6,763 nucleotides of DNA, from assembly GCA_003486795.1 (NCBI GenBank), contig DNFX01000080.1:1-6763 (forward strand). Direction: 5' to 3'. The position numbers and the translations under genes were made by a program. Positions 1 through 6,052 of this stretch are shown piece after piece. Below the pieces are notes generated by a model. That model was given only the letters and a program-made list of their open reading frames with translations, searched no databases and was not told where the DNA came from. The stretch comes from Actinomycetota bacterium (GTDB taxonomy: Bacteria; Actinomycetota; Humimicrobiia; Humimicrobiales; Humimicrobiaceae). The stretch's first letter is position 1; every line of letters begins with the position of its first letter.

Positions 1-111
1 TTCAGGCTGCAGATATCTTCAACTCCTGAAATAAATGCTGAAACATGGAGGATGAAATTCTCAGGGCTGGTCGGATTATGCTGGCAGAGACAGGCCGGAC
101 CAGAGGTTTGA
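1..111 (+). pseudogene. Possible 3' remnant of a molybdopterin-dependent oxidoreductase gene
   Basis: The first + strand frame is open from base 1 to a TGA at 109-111 and encodes 36 residues. The stretch STPEINAETWRMKFSGLV resembles the start of the oxidoreductase molybdopterin-binding (sulfite oxidase/YedY-like) domain, where 'P.I....W.L.v.GLV' is normally followed by 'PL.L..ddL'. Here the resemblance stops just after GLV, and the frame ends 15 residues later without the rest of the domain. The other two + strand frames do not continue it. This suggests a truncated or decayed gene whose upstream part lies outside the window. The evidence is a short motif recognised by eye, so a chance resemblance, or the natural end of an unrelated protein, remains possible. 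Confidence 0.3.
67..103. other. Imperfect inverted repeat (hairpin) beyond the toxin gene
   Basis: CTGGTCGG at 67-74 pairs with CCGGACCAG at 95-103, giving eight base pairs with one bulged G around a 20-base loop. It lies just downstream of the toxin stop on the - strand and inside the possible remnant on the + strand. Neither side is followed by a T-run, so it is not a standard intrinsic terminator. It could slow or end toxin transcription, or be incidental. Confidence 0.25.
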
Positions 112-115
112 CTGA

Positions 116-475
116 TTACTCCTCATCTATATCAAAATAAAACTGAATTTTTCTGATTATTTCCTGTCTTACTGATTCATCGTCTATAAAACCGCACTCA
201 TTTTCAAGTCTCTCTTTTGAAATGGTTCTTATCTGATGGAAAAGAAGTATGGAATCTTTATTTAATGAAGTAGTATCTTTATTCAAAAATAATTCGGTAG
301 GATAAATTTTTCTTTTATTTTTATATGAAGTAAAAGGTATTACGCAGACCAGGGGAATATTCATATTTATTAATTCATTTGTAATTACCAGAACAGGTCT
401 TCTTTCTGCCTGTTCAGAGTCAAGCACCGGACTGAGATTTGCCATGAATATTTTCCATCTGAATTTATAACCCAT
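116..475 (-). CDS. mazF: MazF/PemK-family toxin, type II toxin-antitoxin endoribonuclease
   Basis: This 119-residue protein has the usual MazF length and fold pattern. Proteins of this family cleave RNA, usually single-stranded mRNA at short motifs, when the antitoxin is lost. The N-terminus RWKIFMANLSPV matches the family strand 'RGdIf.vdl.P', with W in place of the usual glycine. SEQAERRPVLVITNE (20-34) carries the conserved Ser and Arg (S20, R26). PFTS contains T49, at the position of the catalytic threonine of characterised MazF enzymes. DSILLFHQIRTISKERL (74-90) is the classic QIRTI.k.RL segment. ATG at 473-475 is preferred because it includes the first beta strand. Only a weak AGG lies upstream, about 11 bases away, which suggests coupling to the antitoxin. 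The antitoxin stop is 14 bases upstream, so the two genes form one operon. The sequence does not show which RNA motif it cuts. Confidence 0.93.
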   Translation of the reverse strand: MGYKFRWKIFMANLSPVLDSEQAERRPVLVITNELINMNIPLVCVIPFTSYKNKRKIYPTELFLNKDTTSLNKDSILLFHQIRTISKERLENECGFIDDESVRQEIIRKIQFYFDIDEE

Positions 476-489
476 TTTCTAATCAGCCT

Positions 490-762
490 TTACCATTTTT
501 CCATCATATCTGAAGTCTCTTTATCAGAAGAACTGAAATCCCTGGCTACTTCTTCATAATCTTTTATGAAATCAGGATCCTTTGCAGCAAGTTTTAACTC
601 CTCTTCATATTTATTCTTTTTTACACCGGAGATATATTGTGTAAGAGCTTCTCTTACAACATAATTAAGAGAAACTCCTTTTTTATCAGATGCAAGATTT
701 TTTAATTCACTGACTGTTTCTTCACTAAGAGAGAATGTAAAATTTTTAAATTTTGATTTCAT
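490..762 (-). CDS. Ribbon-helix-helix antitoxin partner of the MazF-like toxin
   Basis: This is a 90-residue protein, starting from ATG at 760-762. Residues 8-13 (FTFSLS) form the predicted DNA-binding beta strand. The helices are about 14-27 (SEETVSELKNLASD) and 31-44 (SLNYVVREALTQYI), giving a typical RHH dimer module that would bind an operator. The acidic tail from about residue 62 (DPDFIKDYEEVARDFSS) is of the kind that wraps around and blocks MazF-type toxins. It lies directly upstream of the toxin with a 14-base gap, the usual antitoxin-first order. An in-frame TTG at 787-789 would add nine residues, but it has no ribosome-binding site and extends beyond the usual RHH start, so ATG is preferred. 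Neither start has a strong Shine-Dalgarno sequence. Autoregulation through the upstream inverted repeat is inferred. Confidence 0.88.
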   Translation of the reverse strand: MKSKFKNFTFSLSEETVSELKNLASDKKGVSLNYVVREALTQYISGVKKNKYEEELKLAAKDPDFIKDYEEVARDFSSSDKETSDMMEKW

Positions 763-825
763 TTTCAATAAAACCGGTATTGATGACAAATATATATTTT
801 ATTTAATAAAAATACTATTTTAAAA

Positions 826-861
826 ATTATTGTATATTATTATTGCATTATATACAATAAT
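826..861. promoter_or_regulatory. 12-bp perfect inverted repeat, candidate antitoxin operator
   Basis: ATTATTGTATAT at 826-837 is the exact reverse complement of ATATACAATAAT at 850-861, with 12 bases between them. It begins 64 bases upstream of the antitoxin ATG and overlaps a TATAAT box reading towards the antitoxin. RHH antitoxins commonly repress their own promoter by binding inverted repeats, so an operator role is likely. The DNA here is almost entirely A/T, which raises the chance of a coincidental repeat, but 12 exact pairs are more than expected from composition alone. Confidence 0.5.
847..852 (-). promoter_or_regulatory. Candidate -10 box for the toxin-antitoxin operon
   Basis: On the - strand the sequence is TATAAT, a perfect sigma-70 type -10 box, preceded by TGTA. 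No good -35 hexamer is found 16-18 bases upstream. It sits partly in the right arm of the inverted repeat at 826-861, where a bound repressor would block polymerase. Confidence 0.4.
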
Positions 862-977
862 AATATTTTCTAAATTTGGCATGTGCTGATTTGCATACGA
901 AGATTATATTGCAGAAACATTACAGACAGTTCTTTTTAAATTTTAATATCATCCGTTGAAAATATATTATTCTCAAG

Positions 978-1063
978 CCCTGCCATCCCTGTAGAGGCAA
1001 AGCCGGAGGCAGAAGGGTACCTGTGCAAGTTATTAAAGAGGACATTTCTACCTGGCTGTTACA
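978..1063. mobile_element. GC-rich island: possible insertion-sequence end remnant or structured RNA
   Basis: Bases 978-1026 are about 63% G+C, whereas both flanks are overwhelmingly A/T. CTGCC (980-984) pairs with GGCAG (1008-1012) around smaller helices such as CCT/AGG (988-990/995-997) or GGC/GCC (996-998/1002-1004). Read on the - strand, the end nearest rho begins TGTAACAGCCAGGTAGAAAT and continues GTCCTC. The 'GGTA.AAATGTCC' style resembles the terminal repeats of IS21-type elements, recalled from memory and not verified. No transposase remains here. As an alternative, a weak -10 box (TATTAT, 965-970) would start a + strand RNA at about 977, exactly at the island, and the RNA could end at the T-run at 1084-1090. 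No known riboswitch class was recognised. The feature is real as a compositional island, but its nature is uncertain. Confidence 0.3.
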
Positions 1064-1090
1064 ATAAAAATAAAATAACTTGATTTTTTT
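1026..1090 (+). terminator. Possible terminator or attenuator: inverted repeat followed by T-run
   Basis: CAAGTTATT (1026-1034) is the exact reverse complement of AATAACTTG (1074-1082). It is followed by A and seven T (1084-1090). The loop is 39 bases, which is long, and the stem is AT-rich, so it would be a weak intrinsic terminator. Lying about 190 bases before rho on the same strand, it could end a short leader RNA, or be a chance pairing across the edge of the GC-rich island. Confidence 0.3.
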
Positions 1091-1204
1091 AAATTTACTA
1101 ATTAATATCATAAAAGTACTATTTTTTAGTGAAATTTTAATATTGCAGGGTGATTTCTTCATTTTTGAAGCATTCCCATTTTAATTAATTCTTAATCTTA
1201 ATCT

Positions 1205-1233
1205 TTGAAGCAATAATTTTAATTTTTTATATA
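1205..1233 (+). promoter_or_regulatory. rho: Candidate sigma-70 type promoter for rho
   Basis: TTGAAG (1205-1210) and TATATA (1228-1233) are separated by exactly 17 bases. Each matches four of six consensus positions. Transcription would begin near 1240, giving a leader of roughly 40 bases with the ribosome-binding site inside it. The surrounding DNA is so AT-rich that -10-like boxes are common, so this is a plausible candidate only. Confidence 0.4.
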
Positions 1234-1265
1234 AATCCAAAAAAACAAAAGAAATTTATGTGACT

Positions 1266-1273
1266 GAAAGGGG
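1266..1273 (+). promoter_or_regulatory. rho: Ribosome-binding site of rho, supports the GTG start
   Basis: GAAAGGGG lies nine bases before GTG at 1283-1285. It is a strong Shine-Dalgarno match and decides the start, since the codon itself is not ATG. Confidence 0.75.
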
Positions 1274-1282
1274 TAATTTTTC

Positions 1283-2866
1283 GTGGAAAGTGAAAATAAT
1301 ACGGATAACCGGCAGATTCTTGAATCCAAGACTCTGGCCGATTTACAGATAATAGCAAAGAACTTTGGTGTTACTTCCGTAACAAAATATAAAAAATCCG
1401 ATTTAATCAATAAGATTATCGAAATCACTGATTCTGCAGCTGGCAATAAATCTGACGAAACAGCGCAGAAAGAATCAGTATCAATACAGGAACCTGTGGG
1501 AGAAGAAACCGGTCTGGAATTTTCGGAAAGTCAGACAGGTGCCATAATATCTGTAAAAGATCAGCAGGAAGATTCATTAAAAGAAAAATCTGTAGAAAAT
1601 GCAGAAGAAGCTGAAGAAGAATTTGAAGAAGCTGAGACAGAAGGAGCTGAAAAGGAAGCTGTGGCTGAGGAGAAAGCTGAGCCTGAAAGAGCAAAAAAAC
1701 CATTTGTTGAAAAAGAAGTATATGAAGAAAGAATGAGGGGAATTCTGGATATACTTACAGACGGGTATGGATTTTTAAGGACATCAGGGTATCTTCCAGG
1801 TGCAAATGATATATATGTTTCACAGTCTCAGATCAGAAAATTCCATTTGAGGCAGGGAAATGAAGTATTTGGTGTTGTAAGACCTCCAAAGGAAAATGAA
1901 AAATATAATGCACTTTTAAGGATAGAAAAAGTAGATGGTTCAGATCCGGAAGCAATGAGAAGAAGAATTCCCTTTGAAGCATTAACGCCTCTATATCCGA
2001 TGCAGAGATTAAGACTTGAAACTGCTCATGGCGGCATAACCCCGAGAGTCATAGACCTCGTAGCTCCTATTGGAAAAGGTCAGAGAGGACTTATAGTTTC
2101 TCCACCCAAAGCTGGGAAGACAACTATTCTTAAAGAGCTTGCAAACAGTATAGCAACCAATAATCCGGAAGTAGTAATAATGGTACTTCTTGTAGATGAA
2201 AGACCGGAAGAAGTAACAGATATGGAAAGATCAGTCAAGGGCTATGTGATAAGTTCAACTTTTGATATGCCTTCTGAAAATCATATACAGGTTTCCGAAC
2301 TGGTTATGGAAAGAGCAAAAAGACTGGTTGAACAGGGCAAAGACGTTCTTATACTTCTTGACAGTATAACCAGGCTTGCAAGGGCGTACAACCTTTCAAC
2401 CCCGGCAAGCGGAAGAGTTCTTTCAGGCGGAGTTGATTCCACTGCCTTATTCCCTCCGAAAAGATTTTTCGGTGCTGCCAGGAATATTGAAAATGGCGGG
2501 AGTCTTACAATACTTGCAACTGCACTGATAGATACAGGAAGCAGAATGGACGAAGTTATATTTGAAGAATTCAAGGGAACCGGAAACATGGAAATCAATC
2601 TGGACAGAAAACTTGCTGATAAAAGAATTTTCCCTGCAATAGATATTACACGTTCAGGTACAAGAAAAGAAGAATTGCTTATGAGTGAAGATGAAGCTAA
2701 TCTTGTCTGGAGACTCAGAAGAATACTATATGACAAGGAACCTGAAATAGCTATCGAGCAGCTTATAGATTATATAAGGAAAACAAAGACAAACAGAGAT
2801 TTCCTGAATATAATAAAGAATACTTTTAAGAGCGAAGAATCTCCGTTTAACTCAAGAACACTTTGA
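1283..2866 (+). CDS. rho: Transcription termination factor Rho, with acidic N-terminal insert
   Basis: Rho is the hexameric RNA-dependent ATPase/helicase that ends transcription of untranslated RNA. The protein has 527 residues, against 419 in E. coli. The Rho N-terminal helical domain spans about 11-48 ([19 protein letters not shown]). Residues 51-140 form a low-complexity acidic insert, with 15 Glu in residues 106-136. The cold-shock-like RNA-binding domain is about 150-220, with RNP motif DGYGFLR (160-166) and [12 protein letters not shown]. The ATPase core has Walker A PPKAGKT (274-280), [11 protein letters not shown] with the catalytic Glu region (304-314), Walker B VLILLD (355-360), the Q-loop LSGGVD (380-385) and the R-loop region [16 protein letters not shown] and [10 protein letters not shown] are classic Rho segments, so the enzyme appears intact. 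The start is GTG with a strong ribosome-binding site. It heads the + strand cluster, and rpmE follows after 118 bases. Many Rho proteins repress their own leader; no such site can be proven here. Confidence 0.98.
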   Translation: MESENNTDNRQILESKTLADLQIIAKNFGVTSVTKYKKSDLINKIIEITDSAAGNKSDETAQKESVSIQEPVGEETGLEFSESQTGAIISVKDQQEDSLKEKSVENAEEAEEEFEEAETEGAEKEAVAEEKAEPERAKKPFVEKEVYEERMRGILDILTDGYGFLRTSGYLPGANDIYVSQSQIRKFHLRQGNEVFGVVRPPKENEKYNALLRIEKVDGSDPEAMRRRIPFEALTPLYPMQRLRLETAHGGITPRVIDLVAPIGKGQRGLIVSPPKAGKTTILKELANSIATNNPEVVIMVLLVDERPEEVTDMERSVKGYVISSTFDMPSENHIQVSELVMERAKRLVEQGKDVLILLDSITRLARAYNLSTPASGRVLSGGVDSTALFPPKRFFGAARNIENGGSLTILATALIDTGSRMDEVIFEEFKGTGNMEINLDRKLADKRIFPAIDITRSGTRKEELLMSEDEANLVWRLRRILYDKEPEIAIEQLIDYIRKTKTNRDFLNIIKNTFKSEESPFNSRTL

Positions 2867-2910
2867 TTTACCGGATTTTTATGATAATATGTTTTGCTTG
2901 ATAATTTTGT

Positions 2911-2927
2911 TGCAGTTTTATACTGCA
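2911..2927. other. Hairpin between rho and rpmE
   Basis: TGCAGT (2911-2916) and ACTGCA (2922-2927) form a six-pair stem with a five-base loop. What follows is GATTTAAATTT rather than a clean T-run, so any terminator activity would be weak. It may be part of an rpmE leader. Autoregulatory L31 leaders are known in several phyla, but no specific class was recognised. Confidence 0.3.
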
Positions 2928-2939
2928 GATTTAAATTTC

Positions 2940-2967
2940 AATATTTTTCATAAGAAATATTTTTAAT
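2940..2967 (+). terminator. AT-only hairpin with trailing Ts before rpmE, weak terminator candidate
   Basis: AATATTT (2940-2946) pairs with AAATATT (2955-2961) around an eight-base loop, followed by TTTAAT. The stem contains no G-C pair, so it would be unstable. It could give partial termination after rho, or be simple AT-rich coincidence immediately before the rpmE ribosome-binding site. Confidence 0.2.
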
Positions 2968-2984
2968 AGAGAGGTAGATTTTTA

Positions 2985-3206
2985 ATGAAACAAGAAGGTC
3001 ATCCGGAATATTTTGATTGTGTTGTTACATGTTCATGCGGCAATACATGGACCACAAGGTCAACAAAAAAAGAACTAAAGCTTGATATCTGTTCAGCATG
3101 CCATCCTTTTTATACAGGAAAGCAAAAGCTTATAGATAGCGGCGGAAGAGTGGACAGATTTAAAAAGATGATGAAAAAAGTACAGACAACAAATAACTCA
3201 AAGTAA
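2985..3206 (+). CDS. rpmE: 50S ribosomal protein L31, zinc-binding (C+) type
   Basis: The 73-residue protein has normal L31 length. L31 sits on the 50S subunit and contributes to the bridge with the 30S head. Four cysteines in the family positions, C16 and C18 (CSC) and C36 and C39 (CSAC), form the zinc site of the C+ type, as opposed to the zinc-free paralogue made under zinc starvation. HPEYFD near the start, [10 protein letters not shown] (39-48) and GGRVDRF (53-59) are the L31 signature. The ATG at 2985 is preceded by AGAGAGG, with G2974 ten bases before the start. A position next to rho is very common in bacteria. No zinc-responsive operator was recognised upstream. Confidence 0.97.
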   Translation: MKQEGHPEYFDCVVTCSCGNTWTTRSTKKELKLDICSACHPFYTGKQKLIDSGGRVDRFKKMMKKVQTTNNSK

Positions 3207-3275
3207 TTTTTATCATTTTTTTATATAAAATATATTAACTAAAACAGGCTTTTAATTTAATTATTTTAATCTCTG

Positions 3276-3305
3276 ATGCCATATTCTTTAAGATTAATCT
3301 ATAAA
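3276..3305 (+). promoter_or_regulatory. Candidate promoter and palindrome before thyX
   Basis: ATGCCA (3276-3281, four matches to TTGACA) and TATAAA (3300-3305) are 18 bases apart. Between them AGATTAATCT (3291-3300) is a perfect 10-base palindrome touching the -10 box, a reasonable place for a repressor. The whole 165-base gap between rpmE and thyX is AT-rich. It also contains an AT-only hairpin TAAAAAATT/AATTTTTTA (3320-3328/3332-3340) with a three-base loop. Nothing else was found in the gap. Chance matches are likely in such DNA. Confidence 0.27.
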
Positions 3306-3371
3306 ATTTTCCATATAGGTAAAAAATTGATAATTTTTTAAAATGCCGGTTTATTTTTACAGGGAATTTAT

Positions 3372-4055
3372 ATGAAAGTAAAATTAATAAGACATACTCC
3401 AGACCCTGAAAGGCTTGTAGCTATCGCTGCAAGATTATGTTATTCTCCGGTAGGGGTTGAAGAACTTGACGAAAAGCTGGATATCGAATCAGCAAGAAAG
3501 CTTGTGAGATTTGTTATAAAAAGCGGACATCACAGCACGACAGAACATATATATTTTTCTTTTGGGATAGAAGGAATTTCGAGAGCTCTGAGCCATCAGC
3601 TTGTAAGGCACAGGATCGCGTCTTTTAATCAGCAATCCCAGAGATATGTCAGATTCACTGAAAATTATGAATATGTTATACCTGATTCCATTAAAAACAA
3701 TAAGAAATTCAGTGATAAATTCAATAATATAGTCTCTGATACGCATAAGTTTTATGAGGAGATGATAAATGATGGCATTGAAGCAGAAGATGCACGCTAT
3801 ATACTTCCGAATGCAAGTGAAACAAAGATGATTGTTACCATGAATGCACGTGAGTTGATGCATTTCTTTACTGTCAGATGCTGTAACAGGGCACAGACGG
3901 AAATCAGGGAACTTGCAACTGTTATGCTTAAGGAAGTAAAAAAAGTCGCTCCTTCCGTATTTGAGAATTCAGGTCCGAACTGCCTCAGAATGCCCTGTCC
4001 TGAAGGAAAATATTCCTGTGGCAAGCCTCAAAAGGCAAGTGATTTTGATGTCTGA
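3372..4055 (+). CDS. thyX: Flavin-dependent thymidylate synthase ThyX
   Basis: ThyX makes dTMP from dUMP, using methylenetetrahydrofolate as carbon donor and NADPH with FAD for reduction. It replaces ThyA in many bacteria. The 227-residue length is normal. The ThyX signature RHR-X7-S is present at residues 79-89 (RHRIASFNQQS), followed by QRY. HHSTTEH (53-59) is the conserved flavin/substrate-binding segment, and MNARELMHFF (157-166) is the second diagnostic block. The C-terminus NCLRMPCPEGKYSCG has three cysteines (204, 209, 216), a pattern I recall from clostridial and related ThyX proteins. ATG at 3372 has AGGGA six bases upstream. The gene end overlaps the start of the DUF1385 gene by eight bases, so they are probably translationally coupled. 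Using ThyX suggests that thyA may be absent, but the window cannot show this. Confidence 0.97.
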   Translation: MKVKLIRHTPDPERLVAIAARLCYSPVGVEELDEKLDIESARKLVRFVIKSGHHSTTEHIYFSFGIEGISRALSHQLVRHRIASFNQQSQRYVRFTENYEYVIPDSIKNNKKFSDKFNNIVSDTHKFYEEMINDGIEAEDARYILPNASETKMIVTMNARELMHFFTVRCCNRAQTEIRELATVMLKEVKKVAPSVFENSGPNCLRMPCPEGKYSCGKPQKASDFDV

Positions 4056-4959
4056 TTCCAAAAAAAGGATCTGCGATATCGGCGGACAGGCTGTCATGGA
4101 AGGTGTAATGATGAGAAGCAGAAACTTCTGGTCGATTGCTGTAAGAAAACCCGATAATACTATTTCTACAAATGTTTATAAAGCTGAACCTATTTCAAAA
4201 AAACACAGATGGCTGGGCTGGCCATTTATAAGAGGGGTTGTTTCACTTGTTGAAAGCATGGCAATAGGTTTCAGAGCACTTAATTATTCGATAAATGAAT
4301 CAACAGAGGAAGAAATCAAATTTTCAAAAAAAGAGATGACGATTTCAGTAATAATAGCGGTTCTTTTTACCGTAGGAGTTTTTTTTATCTTGCCGACTGT
4401 GATTGGCAGAAGTTTCCAGTCAAGAATTGAAAACTCTTTTCTATTCAACCTTGTTGAAGGGCTAATAAGGATTGTTTTTTTTATTACATATATACTGATA
4501 ATATCGCTCTTAAAAGACATAAGGAGAATTTTTCAGTATCATGGAGCAGAGCACAAGACAATAGCAGCTTTTGAACATAATGAAGAACTGATACCGGAAA
4601 AAATTAATAAATACACAACAATGCATATGAGATGCGGAACCAATTTTCTTCTAATTGTAATGTTTGTAGCTGTTTTTGTATTTGCTATTCTCGGAAAACC
4701 TCCTGTTTATCTTAGGATAATTTCAAGAGTACTGCTCATACCGGTAATAGCAGGCATATCTTATGAATTTATAAAGATTGCCGGCAGATATTCAGATAAT
4801 AAATTTGTAAGAATATTTTTTTATCCCGGCCTTCTTCTTCAGAAATTTACAACAAGGGAACCGGATGACAGACAGATTGAAGTGGCGGTTGCTTCTTTTA
4901 AAAAAGTTCTGGAAGCAGAGTCCGGATTGAAAAATTCCAAATGTGATACGGAGTCCTGA
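4048..4959 (+). CDS. DUF1385 family membrane protein (YqhQ-like), function unknown
   Basis: A 303-residue protein of the family typified by Bacillus YqhQ. The signature [13 protein letters not shown] (12-24) sits near the N-terminus. Conserved [14 protein letters not shown] (163-176), [10 protein letters not shown] (192-201) and the C-terminal [13 protein letters not shown] (268-280) are all present. Hydrophobic stretches at about 97-120, 134-155, 199-216 and 221-241 look like membrane spans. The conserved His, Glu and Cys residues between them suggest a metal site or active site, but this is inference; no function is established to my knowledge. ATG at 4048 is chosen because it places GGQAVMEG at the usual distance from the start. 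An in-frame TTG at 3961 would add 29 residues that overlap thyX and look unlike the family. AAAGG lies 12 bases upstream. The gene overlaps thyX by eight bases and ends two bases before prfA. Confidence 0.93.
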   Translation: MSDSKKRICDIGGQAVMEGVMMRSRNFWSIAVRKPDNTISTNVYKAEPISKKHRWLGWPFIRGVVSLVESMAIGFRALNYSINESTEEEIKFSKKEMTISVIIAVLFTVGVFFILPTVIGRSFQSRIENSFLFNLVEGLIRIVFFITYILIISLLKDIRRIFQYHGAEHKTIAAFEHNEELIPEKINKYTTMHMRCGTNFLLIVMFVAVFVFAILGKPPVYLRIISRVLLIPVIAGISYEFIKIAGRYSDNKFVRIFFYPGLLLQKFTTREPDDRQIEVAVASFKKVLEAESGLKNSKCDTES

Positions 4960-4961
4960 TC

Positions 4962-6050
4962 ATGGCTGAATTCGAATTACTTGAAAAAATCGAAGTTTAT
5001 GAAAAGGCCTATTCCGAAATAATGCAGAAAATGGCAGAAGCCGGAAAATGCAATGATATTGAGACAATAAAGGAATGCGGTAAAAAAATATCTGATCTTG
5101 AAGAAATAATTGATCTTGCAAAAAAATACAGAACACAGATTAATGCCATAGAGGATGCAAGAGAGCTTATTAAAAATGAAAAAGATGAAGAAATGAAGGA
5201 ATTCCTCAGGGAAGAACTTGCAGCCGGCATAGAGGCAAGAGAGAAACTGGAAAATCAGATTAAGAGATTCTTAACCCCAAAAGACCCTAATGACAATAAA
5301 AATATAATAATTGAGATAAGAGGCGGTGCCGGAGGAGATGAAGCAGCACTTTTTGCAGGCGACCTCTACAGAATGTATACAAGATATGCAGAAAACAGAA
5401 AATGGCAGCATAAAGTCCTCAGCTCAAATCCGCAGGGTATAGGAGGATTTAAGGAAATAATCTTTGAAATAAACGGCAAAGGAGCATTCGGCTATATGAA
5501 ATATGAGTCGGGTGTTCACAGGGTACAGAGAATACCTGTTACAGAATCAAGCGGAAGAATACATACCTCGACTGTAACCGTAGCTGTTCTTCCTGAAGCT
5601 GAAGATGTAGACATAGAGATAGATCCGAATCAGATAAGGATAGATGTTTTCAGATCAAGCGGCCCGGGAGGGCAGTCTGTTAATACAACTGATTCAGCTG
5701 TAAGGATAACGCATATTCCTACTGGAATAGTGATATCCTGCCAGGATGAAAAATCCCAGCTTCAGAACAAAGAGAGAGCGCTGAAAATACTCAGGGCAAA
5801 ACTACTTGAAATAGAACAGCAGAAACAGTTTGATCAGGAAACCCGGATGAGGCGCTCCCAGATAGGAACAGGCGACAGAAGTGAAAGAATAAGAACGTAT
5901 AATTTCCCTCAGAACCGAATTACCGACCACAGAATAAATTATACAACTCATCAGCTCGGTTCAATACTTGAAGGGGAAATGGACGAGTTAATAGATGCTC
6001 TGAAGCTTGAAGATGAAGAAAAGAAACTTGAACAGATAGGGACTGTTTAG
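4962..6050 (+). CDS. prfA: Peptide chain release factor 1 (RF1)
   Basis: RF1 reads UAA and UAG stop codons in the ribosomal A site and triggers peptide release. The 362-residue length matches the family (360 in E. coli). The N-terminal helical domain covers about 1-110. [21 protein letters not shown] (about 119-139) is typical of class I release factors. The codon-recognition tripeptide is PVT (192-194), the RF1 'PxT' type rather than the SPF of RF2. The catalytic GGQ is at 236-238 in [20 protein letters not shown] and [14 protein letters not shown] are conserved C-terminal blocks. ATG at 4962 has GGAG (4950-4953) eight bases upstream, inside the end of the DUF1385 gene. The stop is TAG, itself an RF1 codon. 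prmC follows directly. Confidence 0.99.
   Translation: MAEFELLEKIEVYEKAYSEIMQKMAEAGKCNDIETIKECGKKISDLEEIIDLAKKYRTQINAIEDARELIKNEKDEEMKEFLREELAAGIEAREKLENQIKRFLTPKDPNDNKNIIIEIRGGAGGDEAALFAGDLYRMYTRYAENRKWQHKVLSSNPQGIGGFKEIIFEINGKGAFGYMKYESGVHRVQRIPVTESSGRIHTSTVTVAVLPEAEDVDIEIDPNQIRIDVFRSSGPGGQSVNTTDSAVRITHIPTGIVISCQDEKSQLQNKERALKILRAKLLEIEQQKQFDQETRMRRSQIGTGDRSERIRTYNFPQNRITDHRINYTTHQLGSILEGEMDELIDALKLEDEEKKLEQIGTV
6038..6042 (+). promoter_or_regulatory. prmC: Ribosome-binding site of prmC inside the end of prfA
   Basis: AGGGA lies within the last codons of prfA, ten bases before TTG at 6053. It supports this non-ATG start, and the only in-frame ATGs further on would remove much of the N-terminal domain. 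Confidence 0.55.
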
Positions 6051-6052
6051 AA

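Larger units (their letters stand above)
870..1282. other. Intergenic region between antitoxin promoter and rho, no gene
   Basis: About 410 bases without a convincing coding sequence. It is very AT-rich apart from a GC-rich island near 978-1063. It also contains a T-run-ending inverted repeat (1026-1090), a direct repeat TTTGAAGCA at 1164-1172 and 1204-1212 (exactly 40 bases apart), a small hairpin CTTCA/TGAAG at 1157-1170, a tandem CTTAAT at 1191-1202, a rho promoter candidate and the rho ribosome-binding site. A - strand open frame across 920-1162 has low-complexity composition and is not believed. Confidence 0.6.

Noticed and set aside
978..1082. Cyclic-di-GMP or other known riboswitch suggested by GGCAAAGCC
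   Set aside because: The short match lacks the partner half (such as the GGGCAAACC segment) and the expected helices, so no known class can be claimed.
920..1162. A - strand open frame of 80 codons across the GC-rich island
   Set aside because: It has no recognisable domain, spans low-complexity AT-rich DNA and crosses inverted repeats; its only unusual segment is a translation of the GC-rich island.
2281..2736. A - strand open frame of 151 codons opposite rho
   Set aside because: It lies wholly inside the conserved ATPase core of rho, is rich in Ser/Leu as expected from antisense of Glu/Lys/Arg-rich coding sequence, and resembles no family.
3961..4047. Extended DUF1385 start at TTG 3961
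   Set aside because: The extra 29 residues overlap the conserved thyX C-terminus in another frame, match nothing in the family, and the ATG at 4048 gives the usual N-terminus.
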